DNA from: Brumimicrobium sp964346075 | Lineage (GTDB): Bacteria > Bacteroidota > Bacteroidia > Flavobacteriales_D > Crocinitomicaceae | Length of the DNA: 47,200 bases | Assembly (NCBI GenBank): GCA_964346075.1 | Contig: CAYFTH010000006.1 | Coordinates: 1 to 47,200 of the forward strand | Reading direction: 5' to 3' | In this document: piece by piece, positions 17,840 to 26,858 of the stretch | How the letters are laid out: the number at the start of each line of letters is the position of its first letter | How positions within the stretch are numbered: the first letter of the stretch is position 1 | Notes under the pieces: model-generated | Databases searched by the model: none | What the model was told of the DNA's origin: nothing | What the model saw: only the letters and a program-made list of their open reading frames with translations | Made by a program: the position numbers and the translations under genes

Positions 17840-19855
17840 ATGTCTCAACATCAAAACGCATTATCAAAATCCAATAGTCCCTATTTACAACAACATGCCA
17901 ACAACCCGGTCGATTGGGTAGAGTGGAGTGAAGATGCATTTCAAAAAGCAGAAAAGGAAAATAAACTAGTGCTGGTCAGTATCGGATATTCAGCTTGCCA
18001 CTGGTGTCACGTGATGGAACGCGAATCCTTTGAAGATGAATCGGTGGCTGAATTAATGAACCGTCATTTTATATGTATCAAAGTGGATCGTGAGGAGCGT
18101 CCAGACGTGGATCAGGTTTATATGAATGCTGTGCAACTCATGACCCAGCAAGGCGGGTGGCCTTTAAATTGTTTCACACTACCCGATGGAAGACCGATAT
18201 ACGGTGGCACCTATTTCCCGAAAGAACAATGGACTAATGTGCTCGACAAACTTTGGGAGACCTACGAAGAGAGTCGCGAAAAAGTAATGCAATATGCTAC
18301 AAAACTAACGGAAGGAGTTCAGGTGTCAGAACTCGTAGAAAAAGTAGAAATGAAGCCTGATTTTGAGGCTGAAGTAATCCAGTTGCTCGTAAAGAAATGG
18401 AAACAAAATTTCGATTTTGACAATGGAGGAAATCGACGAGCTCCAAAATTCCCATTACCGAATAATTACGAGTTCTTGTTGCGCTACGGATATCAGAATA
18501 ATGATAATACTGTACTCAACCACGTGCGCCTGACACTGAAAAAAATGGCTCACGGTGGTATTTATGATCAGTTGATCGGTGGGTTTTCCCGTTATTCTGT
18601 GGACATGATCTGGAAAGTTCCACACTTTGAGAAAATGCTGTATGATAACGGACAACTCTTATCCTTATACGCTCAAGCCTATCAATATGACAAACAACCG
18701 CTCTATGCTGAGGTCATGCGCCAAACTATTGAGTGGCTGGACAATGAAATGAAAGATGAAGAAGGCGGGTTCTTTTCTGCTCTGGATGCCGATTCTGAAG
18801 GTGTCGAAGGGAAGTTCTATACGTGGACAAAAGCCGAGCTATCAGCTTTGTTAGGAAATGATTTTGAATGGTATTCCGCATTTTACAACATCAACGATAT
18901 GGGGTATTGGGAGAACGACCAATACATTTTGATGCGTACACAAACAAAAGCTGATTTCGCTCAAACCCAAGGTTGGGAACTTGACGAGTTTGAGAAGCAC
19001 CTTGAACGCGCCAACGAAAAATTGCGATTAGCACGCAAAAAACGCGTACGTCCCGGACTCGATGATAAAAAAATAACTGCATGGAATGCGATGACCATCA
19101 AAGGGCTCGCTTTGTCAGGTCTGGCATTAAACAACACCGAATACATCGACCGAGCAATCAAAACAGCAGAATGGGTGATCAAGCATCAATTGAAACACGA
19201 CGGGAGCTTATGGCGAACACGTAAATCCGGTCATTCGAGTATTGATGCTTTTCTTGAGGATTACGCCCATGTGATTGACGCGTTCACGACACTTTACGAA
19301 GTTACCTTTAATGAAAAATGGTTGGAGATGGCAAAAGAGCTCCTTTCCTATACGCAAAAACACTTTCTGGACAAATCATCGCGATTATTTTATTTCACCA
19401 AGCAAAACAAAGATCTCATTGCGCGAAAAATGGAGATTAATGACAATGTCATACCTGCCTCCAATAGCGTAATGGCCAACAACTTATTCACGCTGGGAAA
19501 ATATTATCACGACCAACAGTTAATTACCGATGCCAAACAGATGTTAAGTAACATTTACGATCAATTACCTCAATATGGATCTGGGTATTCTAACTGGGCT
19601 CTACTCGCATTGAGCTTCAATATGAAGTTTCACGAACTCGCTATTACGGGAACAGACGCCGTTGCACAACGTAGAAAACTCGGACAGCATTATACGCCTC
19701 ACACTGTTATCGCAGGTGGTAAAAGTAGTCAATTGCCCTTTTTAGCTGATAAATCAACAGCTGACGATACCTTGTTTTATGTCTGTGAAAATTATACCTG
19801 TAAGGCACCAGTAAAAACGTTACAAGAGGTTATTGACGAATTAGACGGCTCATGA
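17840..19855 (+). CDS. Thioredoxin-domain protein, YyaL/SSP411 (DUF255) family
   Basis: This 671-residue cytoplasmic protein belongs to the widely conserved DUF255/SSP411 family, whose biochemical role is not established. The N-terminal thioredoxin-like domain begins with NPVDWVEWSEDAF and carries a CHWC redox motif (Cys53, Cys56) within SACHWCHVMERESF. It is followed by KVDREERPDVD and GGWPLNCF. The rest is an (alpha/alpha)6-barrel-like domain similar to N-acylglucosamine epimerases, with GGFSRYSVD, VPHFEKMLYDN, DADSEGVEGKFYTW and DDKKITAWNAM. Length and motif order are complete for the family. It is the last gene of a three-gene operon. The family call is firm, the function unknown. Confidence 0.93.
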   Translation: MSQHQNALSKSNSPYLQQHANNPVDWVEWSEDAFQKAEKENKLVLVSIGYSACHWCHVMERESFEDESVAELMNRHFICIKVDREERPDVDQVYMNAVQLMTQQGGWPLNCFTLPDGRPIYGGTYFPKEQWTNVLDKLWETYEESREKVMQYATKLTEGVQVSELVEKVEMKPDFEAEVIQLLVKKWKQNFDFDNGGNRRAPKFPLPNNYEFLLRYGYQNNDNTVLNHVRLTLKKMAHGGIYDQLIGGFSRYSVDMIWKVPHFEKMLYDNGQLLSLYAQAYQYDKQPLYAEVMRQTIEWLDNEMKDEEGGFFSALDADSEGVEGKFYTWTKAELSALLGNDFEWYSAFYNINDMGYWENDQYILMRTQTKADFAQTQGWELDEFEKHLERANEKLRLARKKRVRPGLDDKKITAWNAMTIKGLALSGLALNNTEYIDRAIKTAEWVIKHQLKHDGSLWRTRKSGHSSIDAFLEDYAHVIDAFTTLYEVTFNEKWLEMAKELLSYTQKHFLDKSSRLFYFTKQNKDLIARKMEINDNVIPASNSVMANNLFTLGKYYHDQQLITDAKQMLSNIYDQLPQYGSGYSNWALLALSFNMKFHELAITGTDAVAQRRKLGQHYTPHTVIAGGKSSQLPFLADKSTADDTLFYVCENYTCKAPVKTLQEVIDELDGS

Positions 19856-19891
19856 AATGGTATAGCACACTAAAATTTTATTATACAACCA

Positions 19892-19955
19892 ATGCGTTCG
19901 ATTTCAGCGCATCATACCGAAGGAAAACAGATTGGTAGTAGTGTCGTTCCGGTAT
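19892..19955. other. Convergent intergenic spacer with two weak inverted repeats
   Basis: Between convergent genes, atgcg (19892-19896) pairs with cgcat (19908-19912), and ataccg (19914-19919) pairs with cggtat (19950-19955). Neither is followed by a clear T-tract, so terminator function is uncertain. Confidence 0.25.
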
Positions 19956-19962
19956 CACCCTC

Positions 19963-20703
19963 TTAAACCCCGGTAATCAACAAAAGAAAACCAAAGGCTA
20001 TGCTCACCATTGAAAATACAAAAAACCCAGAAAGATCAACTTCTCCGTTATAGGAATAGTTACTTGATGGTTCAACATCTGAAGGCCTGCTCCGAGATGC
20101 TATTAATTCATTGACATAAAACGAATGGCGTAAAACCCTGACATCGTCTCCAGAGTCTGACACGCTGTATGTGACGTAGTTTTCCATGATTAGCGGACTT
20201 GCTTCTTTAGTAAAAGTCAATCGTTTTCCTTTTATTCCAACTTCATTATCATTCGTTTTTCGGGCCTTCTCAAATCTTGAACTTTCTAGTTCAGGACAAT
20301 AATTATAGCGTGAAGTTTTGATCATTTTTGAAGTTGGCGGCAGAAAAGATTCTGATACTTTAAAACTTATTTCCCCTGAATAACTTGAAGGAAGCGTCAT
20401 GTGTGGTCTTGACTCGAAGGTTCCTTCGCGGTCATAATAAGAACGCGACATTTCATTGCTAATCACCGCAGACTTGGTCCAATCTATCTTTACTGCTTCA
20501 TCTCCAATATTTTCTATTTCCATAATAACAGGTGTGCAACGACCATTGAACTGATAAGTAATCAGTAAATGATCATCTTTGAAATAGAACTTGTCATTTT
20601 TATTTTTATTCAACTTGTCGGTATGAAGTTGAACGTACTGATAATTTGTGCAAGCTGACAATACCAGCCATGCAGCGATAAAAATTAAAAAAGGTGATTT
20701 CAT
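19963..20703 (-). CDS. Lipoprotein of unknown function with C-terminal hydrophobic segment
   Basis: This protein is not recognised. The start at 20703 gives 246 residues beginning with a lipoprotein signal peptide whose lipobox is VLSAC (Cys18). The frame stays open to 20751, but that start would put 16 unrelated residues ahead of the signal peptide. The middle is beta-rich and ends its strands with aromatic residues, e.g. FYFKDDHLLITYQF near 40. A strongly hydrophobic stretch at about 225-245 ends the protein (FFVFSMVSIAFGFLLLI). Having both a lipid anchor and a C-terminal membrane segment is unusual and suggests inner-membrane anchoring. The gene upstream on the same strand is separated by a hairpin region, so they may form an operon. 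Confidence 0.7.
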   Translation of the reverse strand: MKSPFLIFIAAWLVLSACTNYQYVQLHTDKLNKNKNDKFYFKDDHLLITYQFNGRCTPVIMEIENIGDEAVKIDWTKSAVISNEMSRSYYDREGTFESRPHMTLPSSYSGEISFKVSESFLPPTSKMIKTSRYNYCPELESSRFEKARKTNDNEVGIKGKRLTFTKEASPLIMENYVTYSVSDSGDDVRVLRHSFYVNELIASRSRPSDVEPSSNYSYNGEVDLSGFFVFSMVSIAFGFLLLITGV

Positions 20704-20756
20704 GTGATTGATTTTTTGAAGAAATACATCCAACAGCTCGCGTGCATACACTCCGC

Positions 20757-20805
20757 GTTATTTACTAACTATGCTGCAATATCAGCAACAAAGCGCGTAA
20801 ATAAC
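20757..20805 (-). terminator. Nested hairpin between two minus-strand genes
   Basis: The outer arms GTTATTTAC (20757-20765) and GTAAATAAC (20797-20805) are perfectly complementary. Inside them TGCTG (20772-20776) and CAGCA (20783-20787) form a second stem with a 6-base loop. It begins 15 nt after the stop at 20820. There is no clear U-tract, so it may instead stabilise or attenuate the message ahead of the lipoprotein gene. Confidence 0.4.
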
Positions 20806-20819
20806 TCATCAAACGCTAT

Positions 20820-21185
20820 TTATTCGCTCAAAAACTGATCGTAGAACTCATTAATGGAATAGTTTGTGCCATCGAGCTCTATATTACGAACACCATTTGT
20901 CAGTAAAAAACGACTGATAACGCGTCTATTAGAAGCAGTATTATCGATCATATTAATTGTGGCAACTTTCGATTCTTCGTTAAAAGAAACCTCGAAATAA
21001 TCCGTATAATAAGACGCCGATTTCTCAACTGATTCAGCATCGGCAGACTGCGGTAAAATAATTTCCATTTGCCCCTTTGCTACCTGCTTTTCAAAAGCTG
21101 CAGCAGAACCTTCGACTTTGGCAACCTGCGCGAAAGTGGTTGATACTGCAACAAACAAACCTATTAATGTCATTAAACTTTTCAT
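20820..21185 (-). CDS. Small secreted protein of unknown function
   Basis: This protein of 121 residues is not recognised. A clear signal peptide spans about 1-19 (MKSLMTLIGLFVAVSTTFA, cleavage before Q). The mature part is an alpha/beta mix of about 100 residues: an early helix (AAAFEKQVAKGQM), strands with DYFEVSFNEESKVATINM, and a helix near NRRVISRFLL. It has no cysteines, lipobox or sorting domain, so it is probably periplasmic. It has a good promoter (21233-21262) and a 47-base leader, and is divergent from RNase HII. No function can be assigned. Confidence 0.75.
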   Translation of the reverse strand: MKSLMTLIGLFVAVSTTFAQVAKVEGSAAAFEKQVAKGQMEIILPQSADAESVEKSASYYTDYFEVSFNEESKVATINMIDNTASNRRVISRFLLTNGVRNIELDGTNYSINEFYDQFLSE

Positions 21186-21232
21186 AGCACCGTGTTTTAA
21201 ACGCTAAAATTGATAATAAATGACTTCAAAAC

Positions 21233-21262
21233 CAAATTTACCGTGCGATTTATCCTGTACAA
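21233..21262 (-). promoter_or_regulatory. Bacteroidota promoter for the small secreted protein
   Basis: On the minus strand TTG (21262-21260) is followed by 19 bases and then TAAATTTG (21240-21233). Both elements and the spacing fit the consensus. It leaves a leader of about 43-47 bases before the ATG at 21185. Confidence 0.75.
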
Positions 21263-21319
21263 GTTCAAAGTTCATGCCACATTTTTCTCATATTTGTAAA
21301 ATTACGCTGAATAGATGGC

Positions 21320-21913
21320 ATGAAACCTTATTTTGAAAAAGATCAAATAGAAGCTGGATGCGATGAAGCAGGACGCGGTTGCCTTGCAGGTCCGGTGGTA
21401 GCTGCAGCCACTATCTTGCCAAATGACTTTTACGACCCAACGCTCAACGACTCTAAAAAGCTTACTCCTCGAAAAAGACAGCGCCTGGTACCCATCATTA
21501 AGGACGAAGCTATCGCCTGGAGTGTTGCATTCGTTCACCCGCGCCAAATCGAGGAACTCAATATACTGAATGCGAGTTTTGCCGCAATGCACCAAGCAAT
21601 TAGTGAATTAAAACAACAACCTTCTTCCCTGCTGATCGATGGAAATAAGTTTTTGACGTACGACGGGATACCACACCATTGTATTATTCAAGGAGATAGC
21701 AAATACGCCTCTATTGCTGCAGCCTCAATACTTGCTAAAGAAGCTCGCGATGATTACATGCGAAAGTTGCACGAAAAACACCCCGAATACGCGTGGAACA
21801 ACAATAAAGGCTATCCCACGAAATCACATCGCAAGGCGATTAAGAAATTGGGTCCTACAATCCATCATCGACGCACCTTTCAATTACTTCCACAACTCGA
21901 ACTGGACATCTGA
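21320..21913 (+). CDS. rnhB: Ribonuclease HII
   Basis: It removes RNA from RNA-DNA hybrids and single ribonucleotides from DNA in the cytoplasm. The 197-residue length is typical for bacterial RnhB. The catalytic DEDD set is visible: Asp15 and Glu16 in GCDEAGRGCLAGPVVAAA, Asp107 in LLIDGNKF, and Asp126 in GDSKYASIAAASILAK. NDSKKLTP and the C-terminal YPTKSHRKAI complete the family pattern. The ATG at 21320 leaves a normal N-terminus. A near-consensus -7 element (CATATTTG at 21289-21296, one mismatch) precedes it. It is divergent from the small secreted protein and followed by a weak terminator at 21925. Confidence 0.96.
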   Translation: MKPYFEKDQIEAGCDEAGRGCLAGPVVAAATILPNDFYDPTLNDSKKLTPRKRQRLVPIIKDEAIAWSVAFVHPRQIEELNILNASFAAMHQAISELKQQPSSLLIDGNKFLTYDGIPHHCIIQGDSKYASIAAASILAKEARDDYMRKLHEKHPEYAWNNNKGYPTKSHRKAIKKLGPTIHHRRTFQLLPQLELDI

Positions 21914-21924
21914 CACTCCTCTTC

Positions 21925-21946
21925 AACATCTGGATGTTTGATTTTT
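21925..21946 (+). terminator. Weak terminator after rnhB
   Basis: The stem aacatc / gatgtt has two bases between its arms and is followed by TTGATTTTT. It lies 11 nt after the rnhB stop. Confidence 0.4.
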
Positions 21947-21981
21947 CCAGCCATGATGAGATTTTATATGTGATAATCCAT

Positions 21982-21989
21982 TAGTTTTG
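21982..21989 (+). promoter_or_regulatory. -7 element for the 22003 gene
   Basis: TAGTTTTG matches TAnnTTTG and leaves a 13-base gap to the ATG at 22003. No TTG is seen at -33. Confidence 0.4.
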
Positions 21990-22002
21990 AAAAAAAACGA
22001 TC

Positions 22003-24183
22003 ATGAAACGCTTTATACTCATCCTGTTGGTTGCTGTTTCTCTCGGGTGGCTGGGGTATGCATCGTACGATTTATTCATCGACAACTCTAATCAACTCAC
22101 CCCTGAACATGTGTTTTGCAAGGAGGAGCAAGCCGTCATTCTGGTTAATCGTATATCCGAATCAGAAGATGTTCTTTCTATTGCTCGAGACAACGTTTAT
22201 GCTCCAGTCGTTCCAATGCTCGATAGTTTAAGTTTAAAAATACCTGATCTCCGAATCTTCCTGAGTGCTTCTACCAACAAAATTCTATTCAAAAAAGATA
22301 CAGATTGGTCGCAGAAAGAAGCCGAAAATATTACACAGTTTTTCAAACAAAACAACGTACATCACCAACGCAGCAAGAACAATCTGCTCATCAGTGATGC
22401 AGTTTTCAAATCACCCGATTGCCGGGTAGACTCTACATTCCACTTTTTTCAAGATGCCGATAAAAAAGCTTCGGCCAATTACTGGGAAAAATCAGACGAT
22501 GGATGGAACCGTACCGATATTTACAATCTGGACAAGGGGTACTTTGAATACCGCAGTGCCGATCCAAACACCACTTATGGTAAGCCCATTCGCGACGTCC
22601 CTTATTTTGCGAGCGTGATACCCGAAAATATTGATCAATACATCTTCCGCGAGCGTTTTTACGCATCAGCACATGACACCATCTTTTCCCAAACCATGGC
22701 TAGCTGGGTTGACAAAGGATTTGTTGATATCACTTACAAAGGTGAACGCGTTCTTTTTAGTGACTACCGATCAAAGCAAGAGCCGTCGCTTATACTTATC
22801 GAAAAATCGACACATGAGGATTCCATAAAGATGCACGACAACCTTCACTCCTTCACCGGATTCCAGCTTACAAATGACTTTCCTGCCTCGGACTCCTCAC
22901 GCATTTATGTGGGTCAATTAGAAGACAAAGTCTTTTTTACCGAAAATCGTCGCATTGCACAACAAATCTTAGTTGATTATCAACTGGGAAGAACCATTGC
23001 CACACAAAAGAAAGTTCAAAAAGCATTTTTTGGAGGACTACCTGCGGAAGTTAATTACCGCAGTATAAGTCCCAGGGAAAAGAAGAGTAATACGTGGAAA
23101 TCGCATTTGTTATTTCAAGTCAGTACACGTCCTCCAAAAGCTCAAGTACTCAATGAAGACAATAGCACATGGTCGTATAGTCCAGCATTCAAACTCGATC
23201 AATTTACGCCGATTCCTGATCATTTAAGAAATGGGACATCGCTTTTTATATACGATGACCAGGGAAACTATGAATTATTAGGCCCCAATAGTATATCTAT
23301 CTGGTCCGGCAGTATCGGAAATAATATTCAAGGTCAGGTAAAAGTGGTCGATGTTTTTGATAATGACAAGCATCAACTCTTGTTTCGAACAGAGAACAAG
23401 GTCCACCTGATCGATTTGAATGGCAACAGCGTTGGAGGCTTTTCTTATAAAAGTGAACACCAATTGACAAGCGCTATCAGTGCGTTTGTATGGAATGGCA
23501 CCAAACGGTTTTTAGTCGGTACAAAAAAAGGGGAAGTGGTAATGATTAATAGTTCCGGGCAGGAGCTCAACATCATTCAAGTATCTTCTCAACCAATAGA
23601 CCAAACACCTTTTGCCTTGAATATTGATGGTAATTTACGTACCTGGGTGATCGATAGTGAGGCGAGACAATTTATGGGTTACCTTGAAACACCCGCTGCG
23701 GCTGAGCGATTAGGCAAAACCAGTGGAACTCACTTCGTAAAACACCAGAGCGAAGTCGTCGGATATTACACAAAAAATGAAGAGGTATTTGCACTAGGAC
23801 ATAAAGACGCAGAAGCCAACTTCAGAGGTAAAGGCAAGTTAAAAAGTGTGGATGATCAATACGCATATATCCAAAGCAACAACACCATTAAAGTGCTTAA
23901 TCACGATGGAGAAATGGTATTCACCATCGGATTACCTTACAACGAAGTTAGTCATTTAAAAGCATTTGAAGCGAACAATACACTTACACTCATAGCGCTC
24001 GACTACTTGCAAAACAAAATCCACGCTTACGATAAACTGCAACAAGAGCGCGATCTTTTCCCTAAAGAAGGACGAACCACTGTACGCGCTCAATTCGATG
24101 AAAATCGCGAACTGCTTTACTTGTATACTGAAATTAACGGAAATATCATCTGCTATAAATTAAAAATCGGAGCAATTCAATGA
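22003..24183 (+). CDS. Exported or membrane-anchored protein with C-terminal propeller-like region, unknown
   Basis: This protein of 726 residues is not recognised. An N-terminal hydrophobic segment (about 4-22, with no lipobox) is a signal peptide or signal anchor. The first half (about 30-380) is mixed alpha/beta and looks like two related halves that each deal with short-strand segments. The second half, from about 410, is built of strands typical of a beta-propeller, for example KHQLLFRTENKVHLIDLNG, WNGTKRFLVGTKKGEVVMIN, and FALNIDGNLRTWVIDS near 545. This suggests a scaffold or binding role in the periplasm. It has its own -7 element, and the next gene has another, so it appears monocistronic. 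No enzymatic motifs are visible. Confidence 0.75.
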   Translation: MKRFILILLVAVSLGWLGYASYDLFIDNSNQLTPEHVFCKEEQAVILVNRISESEDVLSIARDNVYAPVVPMLDSLSLKIPDLRIFLSASTNKILFKKDTDWSQKEAENITQFFKQNNVHHQRSKNNLLISDAVFKSPDCRVDSTFHFFQDADKKASANYWEKSDDGWNRTDIYNLDKGYFEYRSADPNTTYGKPIRDVPYFASVIPENIDQYIFRERFYASAHDTIFSQTMASWVDKGFVDITYKGERVLFSDYRSKQEPSLILIEKSTHEDSIKMHDNLHSFTGFQLTNDFPASDSSRIYVGQLEDKVFFTENRRIAQQILVDYQLGRTIATQKKVQKAFFGGLPAEVNYRSISPREKKSNTWKSHLLFQVSTRPPKAQVLNEDNSTWSYSPAFKLDQFTPIPDHLRNGTSLFIYDDQGNYELLGPNSISIWSGSIGNNIQGQVKVVDVFDNDKHQLLFRTENKVHLIDLNGNSVGGFSYKSEHQLTSAISAFVWNGTKRFLVGTKKGEVVMINSSGQELNIIQVSSQPIDQTPFALNIDGNLRTWVIDSEARQFMGYLETPAAAERLGKTSGTHFVKHQSEVVGYYTKNEEVFALGHKDAEANFRGKGKLKSVDDQYAYIQSNNTIKVLNHDGEMVFTIGLPYNEVSHLKAFEANNTLTLIALDYLQNKIHAYDKLQQERDLFPKEGRTTVRAQFDENRELLYLYTEINGNIICYKLKIGAIQ

Positions 24184-24201
24184 GAATTTAATAGGATTGA
24201 T

Positions 24202-24209
24202 TATTTTTG
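24202..24209 (+). promoter_or_regulatory. -7 element for the OmpA-family gene
   Basis: TATTTTTG is an exact TAnnTTTG match 40 nt before the ATG at 24250. No well-spaced TTG is present. Confidence 0.4.
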
Positions 24210-24249
24210 GACGATAAAGTGAAATCTTATCATTTCTAAACTACAACTT

Positions 24250-26787
24250 ATGACGAGAATGAATAAATTATTTGTGCTTTTCAGCATTTTTTTCAGCTTA
24301 ACTCAATTTGCTTCAGCGCAAAATTACCTGGGTGTTGCTCATAGTAATTATGGTGGGATCATGTCTGCTGATTTACAGCCTGCATCTATCGTTGATAACC
24401 GCTTTGTCGTAGATGTGAATCTCTTCAGCTTCAATGTTGATGCGTGGCAAAATGCGAAATATTTTAATGCTGACGTGCTGCCAAAGCGAAACTGGCCGTA
24501 TTCTTTGCGGAAAGACACAGCCTGGATGGACGAGGATAACTTTTACGAAAACAATGTTTTTGATGTGACTGATTACAATAGTCCTAATGCATCGGCTCGC
24601 GGTGTAAATCTGAATTTGCAGTTCGATGCATTGAACTTCATGTTTCACATTAATCCAAAGATCGCAGTAGGTTTCTCTGCAAAACTCAGAACAGTTGTTA
24701 ACGTGGACGACATACATCCAGAGGTTGCTAAATTAAGTGAAGAAGGTTTAGAATTTCAGCAATTATGGAACAAATCCATTGATGGATCGCTCCTTTCTCA
24801 AAACGCGATGACCTGGGCAGAATATGGAATCAATTACGCACAAGTCATCTCCGATGAGGGCGAGCATTTCTGGAAAGCCGGTGGACGACTGAAGTTTAAT
24901 CAAGGAATTGCTTCTACCTATGTGCACGCATCAGATTTGGATTTTGAACTTTTGAATGATGATACAGCTACAACATTCCGCGGGAACTTCAATTTTGGAT
25001 ACTCTGAAAATATTGACGAATACATCGGTAACGGTAATGAGGGGACTGGGTTCTCTTTCAATGAATTTTACAAGTTAACTTCAAAACTCGGATTGGGACT
25101 CGATCTCGGTGTCGTTTATGAATGGAGACCAAATTGGAAGGATTATAAATACGATATGGACGGCGAAACAAACTTGTGGCGTCGCGATAAAAACAAGTAC
25201 AAACTACGTGTAGGTGCTTCGCTCGTCGATTTGGGTGGTATGCAATTTACTAAGACGGGAAAAAGTCGTAATTTCTCCGTAAACACCACCGATCTAGACT
25301 TGACCATCTTTGAAGATGTGGAAGGACTGGGTGGTTTTTCCAATAAAGTCGATAGCCTCATTGAAAATGATGATGACTGGGAAGAATCTGAAGATACATC
25401 TGCTACATATTACATGAACACACCAACGGCATTGAGCTTCCAGGTTGATTACCATATATGGAAAGACTTTTACGTTAATGCAACAGCCTTCATCAATGTA
25501 AACTCCTCTGAAAATGCATCGAACGTTCGTGCAGCGAGTCAATACTCCATAACACCGACTTACGATTACAAATGGGCAGGTGTTGGTATTCCCGTTTCGT
25601 ACAACCCTTACGCTGGATTTAGAGCTGGTTTAGGATTGCGTCTCGGACCATTGACTTTAGGTGTTCCCGACCTCAAGACATTATTCCCTGGAGGAGAAGT
25701 ACGCGGTGCTGGAGTCTACGCTGGATTACGTGTTCCTGTGCTCTACGGTCATCCTAGCGATATTGACAATGATAAGGTCTCTGATGAAAAAGACATTTGT
25801 ATTGATACTCCTGGTAAATGGTCGTTCAAAGGTTGTCCTGACACCGATGATGATGGAATTCAAGATTCAGAGGACGACTGCCCTAAAGAACCTGGATTGA
25901 AACAATTTAACGGTTGTCCAGATAAAGATGAAGATGGCATCATGGATAAAAATGATGATTGTCCAGAAACGCCAGGATTGAAAAAGTTTGATGGTTGTCC
26001 TGATGCTGATGATGATGGTATCATTGACAAAGAAGATGACTGTCCAGAAAAAGCTGGTCCGGAAGTATTCAAAGGTTGTCCTGACATGGACGGTGACAGC
26101 ATTCCTGACTTTAAAGATGCTTGTCCTGAGGTGCCTGGACCTCAAGAACTAAACGGTTGTCCAGATTCTGACAATGATGGTATCCTGGACTTCCTCGATG
26201 AATGTCCGAATACTCCAGGACCTGAGGAAAACAATGGTTGTCCATGGCCAGATACAGACGAAGATGGCATCCTCGACAAGGATGATGACTGTCCAAACCT
26301 TGCTGGTCCGAAGGAAAACAACGGTTGTCCTTATACGGATACAGATAATGACAGTATTCCTGACAAGGACGATGAATGTCCTGAAACAAAAGGACCAAGA
26401 TCAAACAACGGTTGTCCTGAGATCGAGGAAGAAGTGCAGGAAATATTGAAAACTGCATTTGACAACTTAGAATTTGAAGTTGCGCGTGCAAAAATCAAAG
26501 AAGAGTCTGTCGTATCGCTCAACGAGTTGGCAGAAGTCCTTCAGAAAAAGCCCGAGTGGAACCTTCAAATTGCTGGTCACACAGATAATGTCGGTAACGC
26601 TCAGAGCAACTTGATTCTTTCGAAAAAACGCGCCGAAGCCGTTAAACAGTTCATGGTTGATCGTGGCATCGACAAAGAACGACTGTTCGTACTTTACTTC
26701 GGTGAAACACAACCGATCGAATCTAATGACACGAAAGAAGGTCGTCAGGCCAACCGTCGTGTTGAAATGACAATTATTTTCAAATAA
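24250..26787 (+). CDS. DUF5723 / thrombospondin type 3 repeat / OmpA-family outer-membrane protein
   Basis: This 845-residue outer-membrane protein probably links the membrane to peptidoglycan. It has a signal peptide to about residue 24 (ending FASAQ). A DUF5723-type beta-barrel region follows (about 25-500), with NYLGVAHSNYGGIMSADLQPA at its start (core SNYGGIMSADLQPA). Next come eight calcium-binding TSP type 3 repeats (504-723) of about 27 residues, with DxDxDGIxDxxDDCP and GCP motifs. The C-terminal OmpA domain (about 735-845) has the peptidoglycan-binding pattern AGHTDNVGN, NLILSKKRAEAVKQFM and GRQANRRVEM. The start could be Met1 or Met4 (24259); the signal peptide is intact with either. 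The gene ends at a strong terminator. Confidence 0.93.
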   Translation: MTRMNKLFVLFSIFFSLTQFASAQNYLGVAHSNYGGIMSADLQPASIVDNRFVVDVNLFSFNVDAWQNAKYFNADVLPKRNWPYSLRKDTAWMDEDNFYENNVFDVTDYNSPNASARGVNLNLQFDALNFMFHINPKIAVGFSAKLRTVVNVDDIHPEVAKLSEEGLEFQQLWNKSIDGSLLSQNAMTWAEYGINYAQVISDEGEHFWKAGGRLKFNQGIASTYVHASDLDFELLNDDTATTFRGNFNFGYSENIDEYIGNGNEGTGFSFNEFYKLTSKLGLGLDLGVVYEWRPNWKDYKYDMDGETNLWRRDKNKYKLRVGASLVDLGGMQFTKTGKSRNFSVNTTDLDLTIFEDVEGLGGFSNKVDSLIENDDDWEESEDTSATYYMNTPTALSFQVDYHIWKDFYVNATAFINVNSSENASNVRAASQYSITPTYDYKWAGVGIPVSYNPYAGFRAGLGLRLGPLTLGVPDLKTLFPGGEVRGAGVYAGLRVPVLYGHPSDIDNDKVSDEKDICIDTPGKWSFKGCPDTDDDGIQDSEDDCPKEPGLKQFNGCPDKDEDGIMDKNDDCPETPGLKKFDGCPDADDDGIIDKEDDCPEKAGPEVFKGCPDMDGDSIPDFKDACPEVPGPQELNGCPDSDNDGILDFLDECPNTPGPEENNGCPWPDTDEDGILDKDDDCPNLAGPKENNGCPYTDTDNDSIPDKDDECPETKGPRSNNGCPEIEEEVQEILKTAFDNLEFEVARAKIKEESVVSLNELAEVLQKKPEWNLQIAGHTDNVGNAQSNLILSKKRAEAVKQFMVDRGIDKERLFVLYFGETQPIESNDTKEGRQANRRVEMTIIFK
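25759..26418 (+). repeat. Eight in-frame thrombospondin type 3 repeats
   Basis: About 660 bp encode eight units of roughly 27 residues, each with an acidic DxDxDGIxD loop, a DDCP and a GCP. DNA copies are related but clearly diverged, most strongly conserved at ggttgtcc. Such Ca-binding repeats form a rigid spacer between barrel and OmpA domain. Confidence 0.9.
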
Positions 26788-26807
26788 GCGTTGAAACCAT
26801 TAATTTT

Positions 26808-26837
26808 AATGTCCGCAGATTGAGTTCTGCGGACATT
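26808..26837 (+). terminator. Strong rho-independent terminator after the OmpA-family gene
   Basis: An 11-bp perfect stem (aatgtccgcag / ctgcggacatt) has an 8-base loop and is followed by TTTT. It lies 20 nt after the stop codon. Confidence 0.9.
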
Positions 26838-26858
26838 TTTATTTAAAAGCATTGAATT

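Noticed and set aside
25759..26418. Regular repeats, considered as a CRISPR array
   Set aside because: Units are in frame, of protein-coding periodicity (about 81 bp) and diverged, without distinct spacers. They encode TSP type 3 repeats.
26111..26491. Minus-strand open frame opposite the TSP3 repeats
   Set aside because: Repetitive sequence opposite the acidic repeats keeps a frame open on the other strand. The Gln/Ser/Pro-rich product is a shadow of the repeats.
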